This document shows positions 6,610-12,174 of a DNA stretch of 12,174 nt, in pieces. Every line of letters starts with the position of its first letter. Within the stretch, counting starts at the first letter, position 1. The position numbers and the translations under genes are program-made. Below the pieces are notes generated by a model, which worked only from the letters and a program-made list of their open reading frames with translations, did no database searches and was not told the DNA's origin. Origin of the DNA: an uncultured Collinsella sp. (GTDB lineage: Bacteria; Actinomycetota; Coriobacteriia; Coriobacteriales; Coriobacteriaceae); assembly GCA_900550355.1 (NCBI GenBank), contig URRT01000046.1, forward strand, positions 1 to 12,174, in the 5' to 3' direction.

Positions 6610-7032
6610 TTACAATGTGCAGCCCACGACCTCGATTATGGCAAAAATCGGCACCAAAAACGGGAGCAATGGCAGGGAGCGCGATTTTGTGATGAGGCAG
6701 GAGACGGCAAGGACCAGGAGCGCAGTGGCAAATGCGACGATGCCGCCCATAGGGTCGAGCGTGCAAAGCGCAAAGAGTGCCTTGGCATCTCCCATGCCGA
6801 TGCCCGGGGCGTGGCGAAGGCGCCGCCAGAGCGACTCGGTAAGCACAAGGCCAAGGTAGACGATGACCGCAAGACCGGCGTGGTCAAGCGCTGTGTTCAA
6901 ACCGAGGTCGAGCCAAACGCCCGCCAACGCCGTCACGGCACATGCGCCGGCAAGCCCATTGGGAAACCGTCGCTCTCGGGCATCAATTGCCACGCCGGCA
7001 AAGATGCAAATCCAAAACGGGATATAGACCAT
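6610..7032 (-). CDS. Prepilin peptidase, A24 family, minimal (no N-terminal methylase domain)
   Basis: A 140-residue polytopic membrane protein with the two aspartates of type IV prepilin/preflagellin peptidases (PF01478): D17 in IDARERRFPNG, with P24-N25 after it, and D82 in the GMGDAKALFAL motif. Hydrophobic segments are near 3-16, 29-46, 52-66, 98-115 and 121-136. It lacks the N-terminal Zn/methyltransferase domain of PilD and resembles the short CpaA/TadV or competence-type enzymes. Such enzymes cleave the leader of pilin-like proteins at the inner face of the membrane. No pilin, ATPase or secretion gene lies in this window, so its client is elsewhere. The ATG at 7032 is chosen because GAGGAGGAG (7037-7045) lies just upstream. 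The gene follows a strong terminator, and I see no clear promoter in the short gap. Confidence 0.88.
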   Translation of the reverse strand: MVYIPFWICIFAGVAIDARERRFPNGLAGACAVTALAGVWLDLGLNTALDHAGLAVIVYLGLVLTESLWRRLRHAPGIGMGDAKALFALCTLDPMGGIVAFATALLVLAVSCLITKSRSLPLLPFLVPIFAIIEVVGCTL

Positions 7033-7056
7033 CGGACTCCTCCTCGAGCTGCATCG

Positions 7057-7105
7057 CAAAAGCAAAAACCACCACAAAGGTGCCTGTCCCCTTTGCGGTG
7101 GTTTT
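7057..7105 (-). terminator. Strong intrinsic terminator after the glycosyltransferase gene
   Basis: The arms AAAACCACC (7065-7073) and GGTGGTTTT (7097-7105) pair perfectly, and after one mismatch CAAAGG (7075-7080) pairs with CCTTTG (7090-7095), around a 9-base loop. On the minus strand the stem is followed by TTTTTGCTTTTG. It begins 9 bases past the glycosyltransferase stop codon. Confidence 0.9.
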
Positions 7106-7113
7106 GGTGGTGG

Positions 7114-8409
7114 TTATTTGGCGCCTTGCATGACCTCGTCAAGGGTAACGTTGACGGCGTGCTGCGTCGGCACCCAGTCGACCTTCAGGAACAGCGCGGC
7201 CACCGTGATGGGGATATAGCTGAACATAAAGATCGGGAAGGTAAACAGGTTAGTCACCAGACGCCACTTTTGCGCGCAGTGAATGTGCTTGTACTCAAAG
7301 ATAGTCGTGAGCAGCGCCAGGATAAAGAAGGTCTGATACATCATGGCGAAGGTCATAATGAGCGAAGCGGCGCACGCCTGCATCTCGAGTTCGGTAGCCA
7401 AGAAACCATGCGAAAGGCCACCCACAATCAAGAACGTCGCATTAGCGAGCATCGAGATCAGCGATAGCAGCATACCCGGGGCGATCGTCATGAACATGTC
7501 GTAGGCGGCAAAGCGATGATAGCGGAACGTCGACTTGACCAGATGCTTACCGTAGGTAAAGAACACCTGGTAAAAGCCCTTGGTCCAGCGCATACGCTGC
7601 TTCCAGGATGCCTTGAACGTCACGGGTTGCTCGTCAAAGAACTCCGCCGGCGCATAGCCAATGCGAATACCGTGAATAGCGCAGAACGTAGTGAACTGAA
7701 TGTCCTCGGTCAGCGTGTGGAACTGCCAACCGTGCATGCCCTTGATAACGCTTGACGAGATAAGGTAACCCGAACCCGAAACAGCGCAGGACGTCTTGCA
7801 GATATTACGCGCGTTGTTGAGGAAGCGCGCCTCGCGTAGATACCACGTGGCATTAGCAGCCGAGATCCACGAGCTGCCGAAGTTCTTGGAATTGCGATAG
7901 CTCGTGACCACATGGAAGCCCTGGTCAAAGGCATCATTCATCTTGGAAACGTAATCGCGGGAGATAACGTTATCGGCATCGAAGATAAAGTAGCCCTCAA
8001 ACGTGTCGGGATACTCGTTGAGAATGCGGTCGAAGCCAAAGTCCATGACCCAGCTCTTGCCCTTGCGGGCCAGGTCATTGCGCTCGTAAACAATGGCACC
8101 GGCCTCGCGCGCGAGCTGCGCCGTGTTGTCGGTGCAGGCATCGGCGACCACGAAAACCTCGATGAGCTCGGACGGATAATCCTGGTCCTTGATGGAGCGA
8201 ACGAGGTTGGCGATCACGGCCTCCTCATTATGCGCCGCGATAAAAAAGGCATAGCGATGGAGTTTTTTGGCCTTGGGAGGCGCGACCTCGCCACGAAGAG
8301 CGCCAATGACAAAGAAGACCACCTGGTACAGAAAGCAGACCGTGAGCAGCGTGACGACAATCTGGTTGAAGATCACGATGGGTGTGTTGGTTTGTAAAAA
8401 GGCGAGCAT
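7114..8409 (-). CDS. Membrane glycosyltransferase family 2, processive type
   Basis: A 431-residue GT2 enzyme with an N-terminal membrane segment (about 11-38), a cytoplasmic GT-A domain and three or four C-terminal membrane segments (about 305-425). The domain carries the processive-synthase signature: YAFFIAAHNEE (53-63), VVADACTDNT (87-96) with D90, the DAD of FIFDADN (144-146), TEDIQFT (234-240) and the Q..RW motif as QRMRW (271-275). Such enzymes (cellulose, hyaluronan, poly-GlcNAc or glycolipid synthases) polymerise sugars from UDP-donors and move the product across the membrane. The donor and product cannot be told here, because no partner gene for a polysaccharide is adjacent. ATG at 8409 is favoured by GGGAG 5 bases upstream (8415-8419); an in-frame TTG at 8424 has no better site. 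It stands alone between the pseudouridine synthase and a strong terminator, and 8410-8491 holds only weak promoter-like hexamers (TTGAAC at 8468-8473). Confidence 0.9.
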   Translation of the reverse strand: MLAFLQTNTPIVIFNQIVVTLLTVCFLYQVVFFVIGALRGEVAPPKAKKLHRYAFFIAAHNEEAVIANLVRSIKDQDYPSELIEVFVVADACTDNTAQLAREAGAIVYERNDLARKGKSWVMDFGFDRILNEYPDTFEGYFIFDADNVISRDYVSKMNDAFDQGFHVVTSYRNSKNFGSSWISAANATWYLREARFLNNARNICKTSCAVSGSGYLISSSVIKGMHGWQFHTLTEDIQFTTFCAIHGIRIGYAPAEFFDEQPVTFKASWKQRMRWTKGFYQVFFTYGKHLVKSTFRYHRFAAYDMFMTIAPGMLLSLISMLANATFLIVGGLSHGFLATELEMQACAASLIMTFAMMYQTFFILALLTTIFEYKHIHCAQKWRLVTNLFTFPIFMFSYIPITVAALFLKVDWVPTQHAVNVTLDEVMQGAK

Positions 8410-8491
8410 GCAGGCTCCCAGCAACGCGTAACGTAAACAATCGTATATCTTACCGCAGGCTTACCGAGTTCAAGAAACCACCTAATACTGG

Positions 8492-9505
8492 CTAGGCTTC
8501 GAGAAGACCGAGCTGCGGAACGATTTCATCTCCAACGGCCGTGCGACCGAGCGAGCGCGGAGCCAGATCGTCGAGGACAGCAGCGAGATCCCACGGCAAC
8601 TCGTCGCGGCACTCAATGCGCTCCCCCGTCACGGGGTGTTCGAACGCCACGCGCCAGGAATGCAGAAACTGCCTGGTCAGGCCCTGGTCGGCGCGCGCAT
8701 CGCACTTGCCGTAAAGTGGATCGCCCACGCAGGCGTGGTTGATATGACGCATATGCACGCGAATCTGATGCGTACGCCCGGTAAACAGGTGACACTCGAC
8801 AAGCGTGTAGCCGTCGTCAAAGCGCGTGGAGTCAAAGCGCTCGAGGACCTTAAAGGTCGTAATGGCCTGACGGGCAAAGGGGTCGTCCGAAACCGCCATC
8901 TTGACGCGGTCGCGCGTGGAGCGGGCAATACCGGTGTTAATGGTTCCCTCGTCCATGGCGATGTGCCCGTGAACGAGCGTGATATAGCGACGATCGAGCG
9001 TGCGCGTGCGAATGAGATTTTGAAGCGCGCGCTGGGTGTCGTCGTCCTTTGCCGCAAGCATGAGACCCGAGGTATCGCGATCCAAACGATGCACGATCCC
9101 GGGGCGGTCCTCACCCTGCACGGTACCCAGATGGTCGATACCGCAGTGATAGACCAGGGCATTCGCGAGCGTACCGCTCTCATGACCATGCGCAGGATGA
9201 CACACCAGGCCACGCTGCTTGGAGAGCACAATGAGATAGTCGTCCTCATAGCGAATGTCGAGCGGGATGGCCTCGGGAATCACATCGGTGGGATCGTGCG
9301 GCTCGGGCAAATCGACCGAGATGCGATCGCCGGCTCGCACGGCGTACTTTTTAGACAGACAGGTCTCGCCATTGACAGCGACGGCGCCGCCCTCGATCAG
9401 ATGCGCACAGGCAGAACGCGTGGGACAGCCGTCATTGGCGCCCAGATAAGCGTCAAGACGCTGACCGGCGGCATCGTCGGCAACAAGGATATGGATGTCG
9501 GCCAT
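8492..9505 (-). CDS. RluA/RluD-family 23S rRNA pseudouridine synthase
   Basis: A 337-residue enzyme that isomerises uridine to pseudouridine in RNA, probably in 23S rRNA. The N-terminal half shows an S4 RNA-binding fold (about 14-70: GQRLDAYLG, then RSACAHLIEGGAVAVNG and KYAVRAGDRISV). The synthase domain has the catalytic aspartate D142 in GIVHRLDRDTSGLMLAAK (136-153), followed by RRYITLVHG and the HLFTGRTHQIRVHM motif (about 242-255). The ATG at 9505 overlaps the lspA stop codon by one base (TAATG), with AAAGGA about 10 bases upstream, so the pair is translationally coupled. The lspA-rluD-type pairing is common in Gram-positive bacteria (ylyB in Bacillus). The exact uridine modified is not known from sequence. 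Confidence 0.94.
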   Translation of the reverse strand: MADIHILVADDAAGQRLDAYLGANDGCPTRSACAHLIEGGAVAVNGETCLSKKYAVRAGDRISVDLPEPHDPTDVIPEAIPLDIRYEDDYLIVLSKQRGLVCHPAHGHESGTLANALVYHCGIDHLGTVQGEDRPGIVHRLDRDTSGLMLAAKDDDTQRALQNLIRTRTLDRRYITLVHGHIAMDEGTINTGIARSTRDRVKMAVSDDPFARQAITTFKVLERFDSTRFDDGYTLVECHLFTGRTHQIRVHMRHINHACVGDPLYGKCDARADQGLTRQFLHSWRVAFEHPVTGERIECRDELPWDLAAVLDDLAPRSLGRTAVGDEIVPQLGLLEA

Positions 9506-10104
9506 TAGCGCTCATTCCTTTCGCGAATCTTGCGGGCACGCTCCCCACGCTGCTTGGCTTTGCGCTTAGCGCGGGCCTCATCACGGGCATTGAGCTCAGC
9601 AGTCGCATCGACCTCGCGAGCGGCGGGACTCAAGAACATGTAACCGATAAGCGCCAGCACAACACCGACCGTAATGCCGATATCGGCCACATTGAAGACG
9701 GGAAAGTCGATGAAGGTGGTGGCAATAAAATCGGTCACGAAGCCAAAGGCCAAACGATCGATAGCGTTGCCGATAGCACCGCCCGCAACCATCGCCATGC
9801 CCACAACCTCAAGATGGGCGAGCTGGGGTGCACGAACGAGGTACACGGCAATAGCGACAATGACCGCCAGCGCCAGCACGGCAAACGCGATGCCATGCCC
9901 CTCGCCCATGCTAAAGGCAGCGCCGATATTGCGGACAAACAGGAAGTCGATCACGCCGGGGATGACGGTCACATGCAGTGCATCGCCCACGGCACGAACC
10001 GCAAGCTTGGTCAACTGGTCAACAAGCAGCACAACCAGCGCCACCCCACCAGCAACACCCAACCGCCAACGCAAAGGCGGCGTCATATCCCCAGTACGAC
10101 CCAA
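9505..10104 (-). CDS. lspA: Lipoprotein signal peptidase (signal peptidase II)
   Basis: A 199-residue membrane aspartyl protease that removes the signal peptide of prolipoproteins after lipid attachment. The family motifs are all present: VDQLTKLAV (28-36), FLFVRNIGAAFS (54-65), GGAIGNAIDR (108-117) with catalytic D116, and PVFNVADIGI (135-144) with catalytic D141. Four membrane segments lie near 15-32, 72-89, 98-116 and 143-160. After residue 161 follows a strongly charged, Arg/Lys-rich tail (RAKRKAKQRGERARKIRERN) of about 35 residues that most LspA proteins lack. The start is taken at TTG 10104 because AGGGG sits about 6 bases upstream; ATG at 10086 is the alternative. It heads a two-gene operon with the pseudouridine synthase, with a TATAAG -10 candidate upstream. 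Confidence 0.95.
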   Translation of the reverse strand: MGRTGDMTPPLRWRLGVAGGVALVVLLVDQLTKLAVRAVGDALHVTVIPGVIDFLFVRNIGAAFSMGEGHGIAFAVLALAVIVAIAVYLVRAPQLAHLEVVGMAMVAGGAIGNAIDRLAFGFVTDFIATTFIDFPVFNVADIGITVGVVLALIGYMFLSPAAREVDATAELNARDEARAKRKAKQRGERARKIRERNER

Positions 10105-10155
10105 AGAAATCCCCTACCCTCAAGAACTCGAAATCCGTTTAACGCAATTAACCAT

Positions 10156-10161
10156 CTTATA
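10156..10161 (-). promoter_or_regulatory. lspA: Candidate -10 element of lspA-rluD operon
   Basis: TATAAG on the minus strand matches the -10 consensus at five of six bases and would start transcription near 10149, about 45 bases before the lspA start. The sequence 16-18 bases upstream shows no good -35. Confidence 0.4.
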
Positions 10162-10211
10162 TTGCCACACGCAGAACGCACGACATATCCACCAACGCAA
10201 GCGAAATAACC

Positions 10212-10254
10212 AGCATAAAACGAAAGCGACATTCCGAATAACGGAATGTCGCTT
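10212..10254 (-). terminator. Likely ileS terminator: 13-bp perfect hairpin
   Basis: AAGCGACATTCCG (10224-10236) and CGGAATGTCGCTT (10242-10254) pair without a mismatch around the loop AATAA. On the minus strand the stem runs into TTTCGTTTTATG, an interrupted T-run; on the plus strand there is none. It stands about 220 bases past the ileS stop codon. Confidence 0.6.
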
Positions 10255-10259
10255 AATAG

Positions 10260-10286
10260 CTTTCGACTAAAAGCGCAAGTCGAAAG
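10260..10286. repeat. 9-bp perfect inverted repeat next to the terminator
   Basis: CTTTCGACT (10260-10268) pairs with AGTCGAAAG (10278-10286) around a 9-base loop. GCTTTCG (10259-10265) can instead pair with CGAAAGC (10221-10227), which would break both this stem and the base of the 10224-10254 hairpin. Confidence 0.65.
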
Positions 10287-10344
10287 AAAGCCTCTAGCTC
10301 CAGCAATGGAAAAGCCGCGTTATCGTCACCAACAGCGAAAACGT

Positions 10345-10431
10345 CCCCAAGCGAGCAAGGTGACGTGAAAGAGGAGGGAAGCGTACTTCGGTACGCGACC
10401 GACGATTGAACGTCAGATTGCCGCTTAGGGG
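10345..10431 (+). other. Nested inverted repeat with UUCG tetraloop, candidate structured RNA
   Basis: Three stems nest around one loop: CCCCAAGCG (10345-10353) with CGCTT-a-GGGG (10422-10431, one bulged A), TGACGT (10361-10366) with ACGTCA (10410-10415), and GCGTAC (10381-10386) with GTACGC (10391-10396), closed by C-TTCG-G. The internal loops are nearly the same size on both sides (7/6 and 14/13 bases), and the larger holds GAGGAGGGAA. The stable cUUCGg loop forms only in a plus-strand RNA. No promoter or Rfam class is identified. Confidence 0.6.
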
Positions 10432-10445
10432 CATTTGCAGCGTCG

Positions 10446-10480
10446 GTAGGTTACGGTGTTCTACGAACGCCGTGACCTAC
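10446..10480 (+). other. 16-bp hairpin spanning the ileS stop codon, strand-biased to plus
   Basis: Bases 10446-10461 pair with 10465-10480 around the 3-base loop TAC. On the plus strand all 16 positions pair, two as G-U; on the minus strand these two become C-A mismatches. The ileS stop codon (10477-10479) lies in one arm. No T-run follows in either direction. Confidence 0.6.
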
Positions 10481-12174
10481 AAAGCGTCGGCGCAGCGCTT
10501 GCAAATATGCGCGTGGCCGTTGTACTCGCCGACGGTGGTGCGGTAGTTCCAGCAACGGTCGCAGCACTCGCCCTCGGCTGCCTCGATGGCAACGGAGAGC
10601 TCCTCGCCCTGGGTCAGTTCTACATCGGAGACGATGTAGAACTCGGCCAGGTCGACGGCCTTATCACCGGTCAGCAGCGCGTACATCTCGGCGGGAACGA
10701 CCGCCTTGACGCGGACCTGCTGGCTCTTAGTGAAGGTGCCGGCGGAACGGGCATCCTCAAGGGCCTTGGTCACGGCGCTACGGAGCTCGAGTGAAGCCTC
10801 GAGCACGCCCTCAAACTCGTTGGCCTCATCGACCGTGATGGGCGACTTGTACCAATCGAGCAGCGCGGCGTACTTCTGGTGGTCGACGCAGCCGGCGGGC
10901 GCATAGGCCATGGCCTCGTCGACGGTGTAGGACAGGATCGGCTGCAGATCGCGCATGAGCATCGAGAAGAGCTCGGCCAGCACGGTCTGGGCACTGCGGC
11001 GCTCAAGCGAACCGGGCTTATCGCAGTACAGACGATCCTTCAGGGCGTCGAGGTACACGTTGGAAAGCTCGGTAACCACGAAGTCGTAGAGCGCACGGTA
11101 GGCGCGCGGGAACTCGTAGCTGGCGTAGGCATCGTCGACCTCGGCCTGGACCTGGGTCAGGCGGGCAACCATGAGCTTGTCGAGCGGCAGCAGGTCGACA
11201 AAGGCGACGCCGTCGGTCTCGGGCTCAAACTGGCCCTCGAGCTCGGAAAGCAGGAAGCGCAGCGTGTTGCGGAAGCGACGGTAGGCATCGGACGTACGAG
11301 CAAGGATCTCGCGGTCGATGGAGACGTCGGAGCTGGTGTCGACAGAGGCAACCCACAGACGGATGATGTCGGCGCCCATCTCGTCGCAGACCTTATTGGG
11401 GTCGATGACGTTGCCGAGCGACTTGGACATCTTACGGCCCTGGCCGTCGAGGGTGAAGCCCTGCGAGACGACCGCCTTGTACGGAGCGTGGCCGTTGGCG
11501 CCCACCGAGGTGAGCAGCGAGCTCTGGAACCAACCGCGGTGCTGGTCGGAGCCCTCGAGGTACACATCCGCCGGGTACTCCAGCTCGGGGCGGTACTCGC
11601 AGACGGCCTTCCAAGACACGCCGGAGTCCCACCACACGTCGAGAATGTCCTTATCAGCCTTGAGGTGATGGCCGCCACACTTGGGGCAAACGCAAGACTC
11701 GCCCAGGTAGCTCTCGGGAGCGTCGGTAAACCAGGCGTCGGAGCCCTTCTCGTGGAAGAGCTTGATGACGGCGTCGAGCGTGGCGTCGTTCATGACCTTC
11801 TCGCCGCAGTCGGCGCAAGTGTAGCTGGGGATAGGCACGCCCCAGTTGCGCTGACGGCTGATGCACCAGTCGGGACGCTGCTCGACCATGGCGCCGATGC
11901 GGTTGGCGGCGTGAGCCGGATACCACTTGACGTTCTCGCGGACCTCTTTGCCAGCCTGCTCGCGCAGACCGGTCTTGTCCATCGAGACGAACCACTGGTC
12001 GGTAGCACGGAAGAGCACCGGGTGCTTGCAGCGCCAGCAGTGGGGATAGCTGTGGACGATCTCCTCGCTGGCAAAGAGAGCGCCGCTCTCCTTCATATCC
12101 GCCAGAATGACGGGGTTAGACTCCTCGGTCTTCATCCCGGCGTACTTGCCGGCATAGTCGGTGTGGCGGCCCTG
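10477..12174 (-). CDS. ileS: Isoleucine--tRNA ligase, C-terminal part (cut by window edge)
   Basis: Class I isoleucyl-tRNA synthetase, which charges tRNA-Ile. The frame is open to the right edge; 565 residues are visible of a protein usually near 930, so the HIGH motif and the editing domain lie outside. Seen in order: NPVILADMKESGALF and HSYPHCWRCKHPVLFRATDQWFVSMD (end of the connective peptide), RQRNWGVPIPSYTCADCG, CPKCGGHHLKADKDILDVWWDSGVSW with its Cys pairs, LEGSDQHRGWFQSSLL, then KMSKS (bases 11419-11433) in GRKMSKSLGNVIDPNKV, the helical anticodon-binding domain, and a C-terminal zinc site CCDRCWNYR...CKRCADAL. All key residues in view are intact. It is followed by the structured non-coding region, and lspA lies 373 bases downstream, recalling the ileS-lspA operon of other bacteria but with separate transcription. 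Confidence 0.98.
   Translation of the reverse strand, partial: QGRHTDYAGKYAGMKTEESNPVILADMKESGALFASEEIVHSYPHCWRCKHPVLFRATDQWFVSMDKTGLREQAGKEVRENVKWYPAHAANRIGAMVEQRPDWCISRQRNWGVPIPSYTCADCGEKVMNDATLDAVIKLFHEKGSDAWFTDAPESYLGESCVCPKCGGHHLKADKDILDVWWDSGVSWKAVCEYRPELEYPADVYLEGSDQHRGWFQSSLLTSVGANGHAPYKAVVSQGFTLDGQGRKMSKSLGNVIDPNKVCDEMGADIIRLWVASVDTSSDVSIDREILARTSDAYRRFRNTLRFLLSELEGQFEPETDGVAFVDLLPLDKLMVARLTQVQAEVDDAYASYEFPRAYRALYDFVVTELSNVYLDALKDRLYCDKPGSLERRSAQTVLAELFSMLMRDLQPILSYTVDEAMAYAPAGCVDHQKYAALLDWYKSPITVDEANEFEGVLEASLELRSAVTKALEDARSAGTFTKSQQVRVKAVVPAEMYALLTGDKAVDLAEFYIVSDVELTQGEELSVAIEAAEGECCDRCWNYRTTVGEYNGHAHICKRCADAL

Larger units (their letters stand above)
10105..10476. other. Non-coding region between ileS and lspA, rich in inverted repeats
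   Basis: No convincing gene lies in these 372 bases. On the left it holds a candidate lspA promoter; then two perfect stems at 10224-10254 and 10260-10286; then a nested inverted repeat at 10345-10431; then a hairpin reaching into the ileS stop codon. A 46-codon minus frame (10434 to 10294) crosses the nested repeat but has no ribosome binding site and looks accidental. I recall similar sequence from other Collinsella intergenic regions, but cannot confirm that here. Confidence 0.7.

Noticed and set aside
8439..8473. Promoter of the glycosyltransferase gene (TTGAAC with TAAGAT, TATACG or TACGAT on the minus strand)
   Set aside because: Spacings of 15, 20 or 22 bases and weak -10 matches; not convincing enough to list as a feature.
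6577..9508. Long open frames on the plus strand, such as 6577-7467 and 8636-9508 (also 641-1198 and 4065-4766)
   Set aside because: They lie opposite genes with clear family motifs, have no recognisable domain and no ribosome binding site; they are antisense shadows of high-GC coding sequence.
10294..10434. 46-codon minus-strand frame starting MPLSGNLTFNRRSR
   Set aside because: It reads through the nested inverted repeat, has no ribosome binding site and no usable promoter; the structure explains the sequence better. It may recur as an annotated fragment wherever the repeat occurs.
10105..10476. T-box or other aminoacyl-tRNA synthetase leader
   Set aside because: The region is downstream, not upstream, of ileS, and no T-box sequence or specifier stem is seen.
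1..12174. CRISPR array, tRNA or rRNA gene, insertion sequence or phage genes
   Set aside because: No regularly spaced direct repeats, no cloverleaf, no transposase or integrase frame and no target-site duplications were seen.

Overview
The window is a dense, high-GC bacterial chromosome segment in which every recognisable gene is on the minus strand. I see parts or all of twelve genes and nothing mobile. The gene set (SigB-type sigma factor with an RsbW-like partner, DUF948 protein, RarA, HD-domain dNTPase, LspA/RluD pair, a Gram-positive-type SOS box) and the look of the proteins suggest a high-GC Gram-positive gut bacterium, most likely Collinsella or another Coriobacteriia. That assignment rests on memory of such proteins, not on a search.

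In the direction of transcription (right to left): the 3' two thirds of ileS enters from the right edge and stops at 10477. It is followed by a 372-bp non-coding stretch (10105-10476) crowded with inverted repeats, including a nested stem with a UUCG tetraloop and a 16-bp hairpin across the ileS stop codon. Then come lspA and an RluD-type pseudouridine synthase, overlapping by one base (TAATG). Next is a single membrane glycosyltransferase of the processive GT2 type, closed by a strong terminator at 7057-7105. After it are a minimal A24 prepilin peptidase and an HD-domain dNTP triphosphohydrolase.

The replication-recombination ATPase gene rarA follows. Its upstream region holds a 16-bp palindrome with CGAAC-N4-GTTCG symmetry, the LexA (SOS) operator form of Gram-positive bacteria, just upstream of a TATACT -10 element. 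Downstream lies a tightly packed stress-type cluster: DUF948 coiled-coil membrane protein, RsbW-like protein that lacks the ATP-binding residues, SigB-family sigma factor, and an AI-2E-family transporter. These genes overlap or are one base apart, so they are probably translated in a coupled way. The transporter is broken in the seventh T of a T7 run. The break is exactly a U UUU UUA slippery heptamer followed at once by UGA, so it could be a sequencing error, a decayed gene, a slippage switch or programmed -1 frameshifting. A hairpin plus T-run at 581-611 ends the cluster, and alaS begins just downstream and runs off the left edge.

The most notable points are the transporter frameshift site, the SOS box in front of rarA, the catalytically degenerate RsbW-like protein without an RsbV partner, and the structured intergenic region between ileS and lspA.
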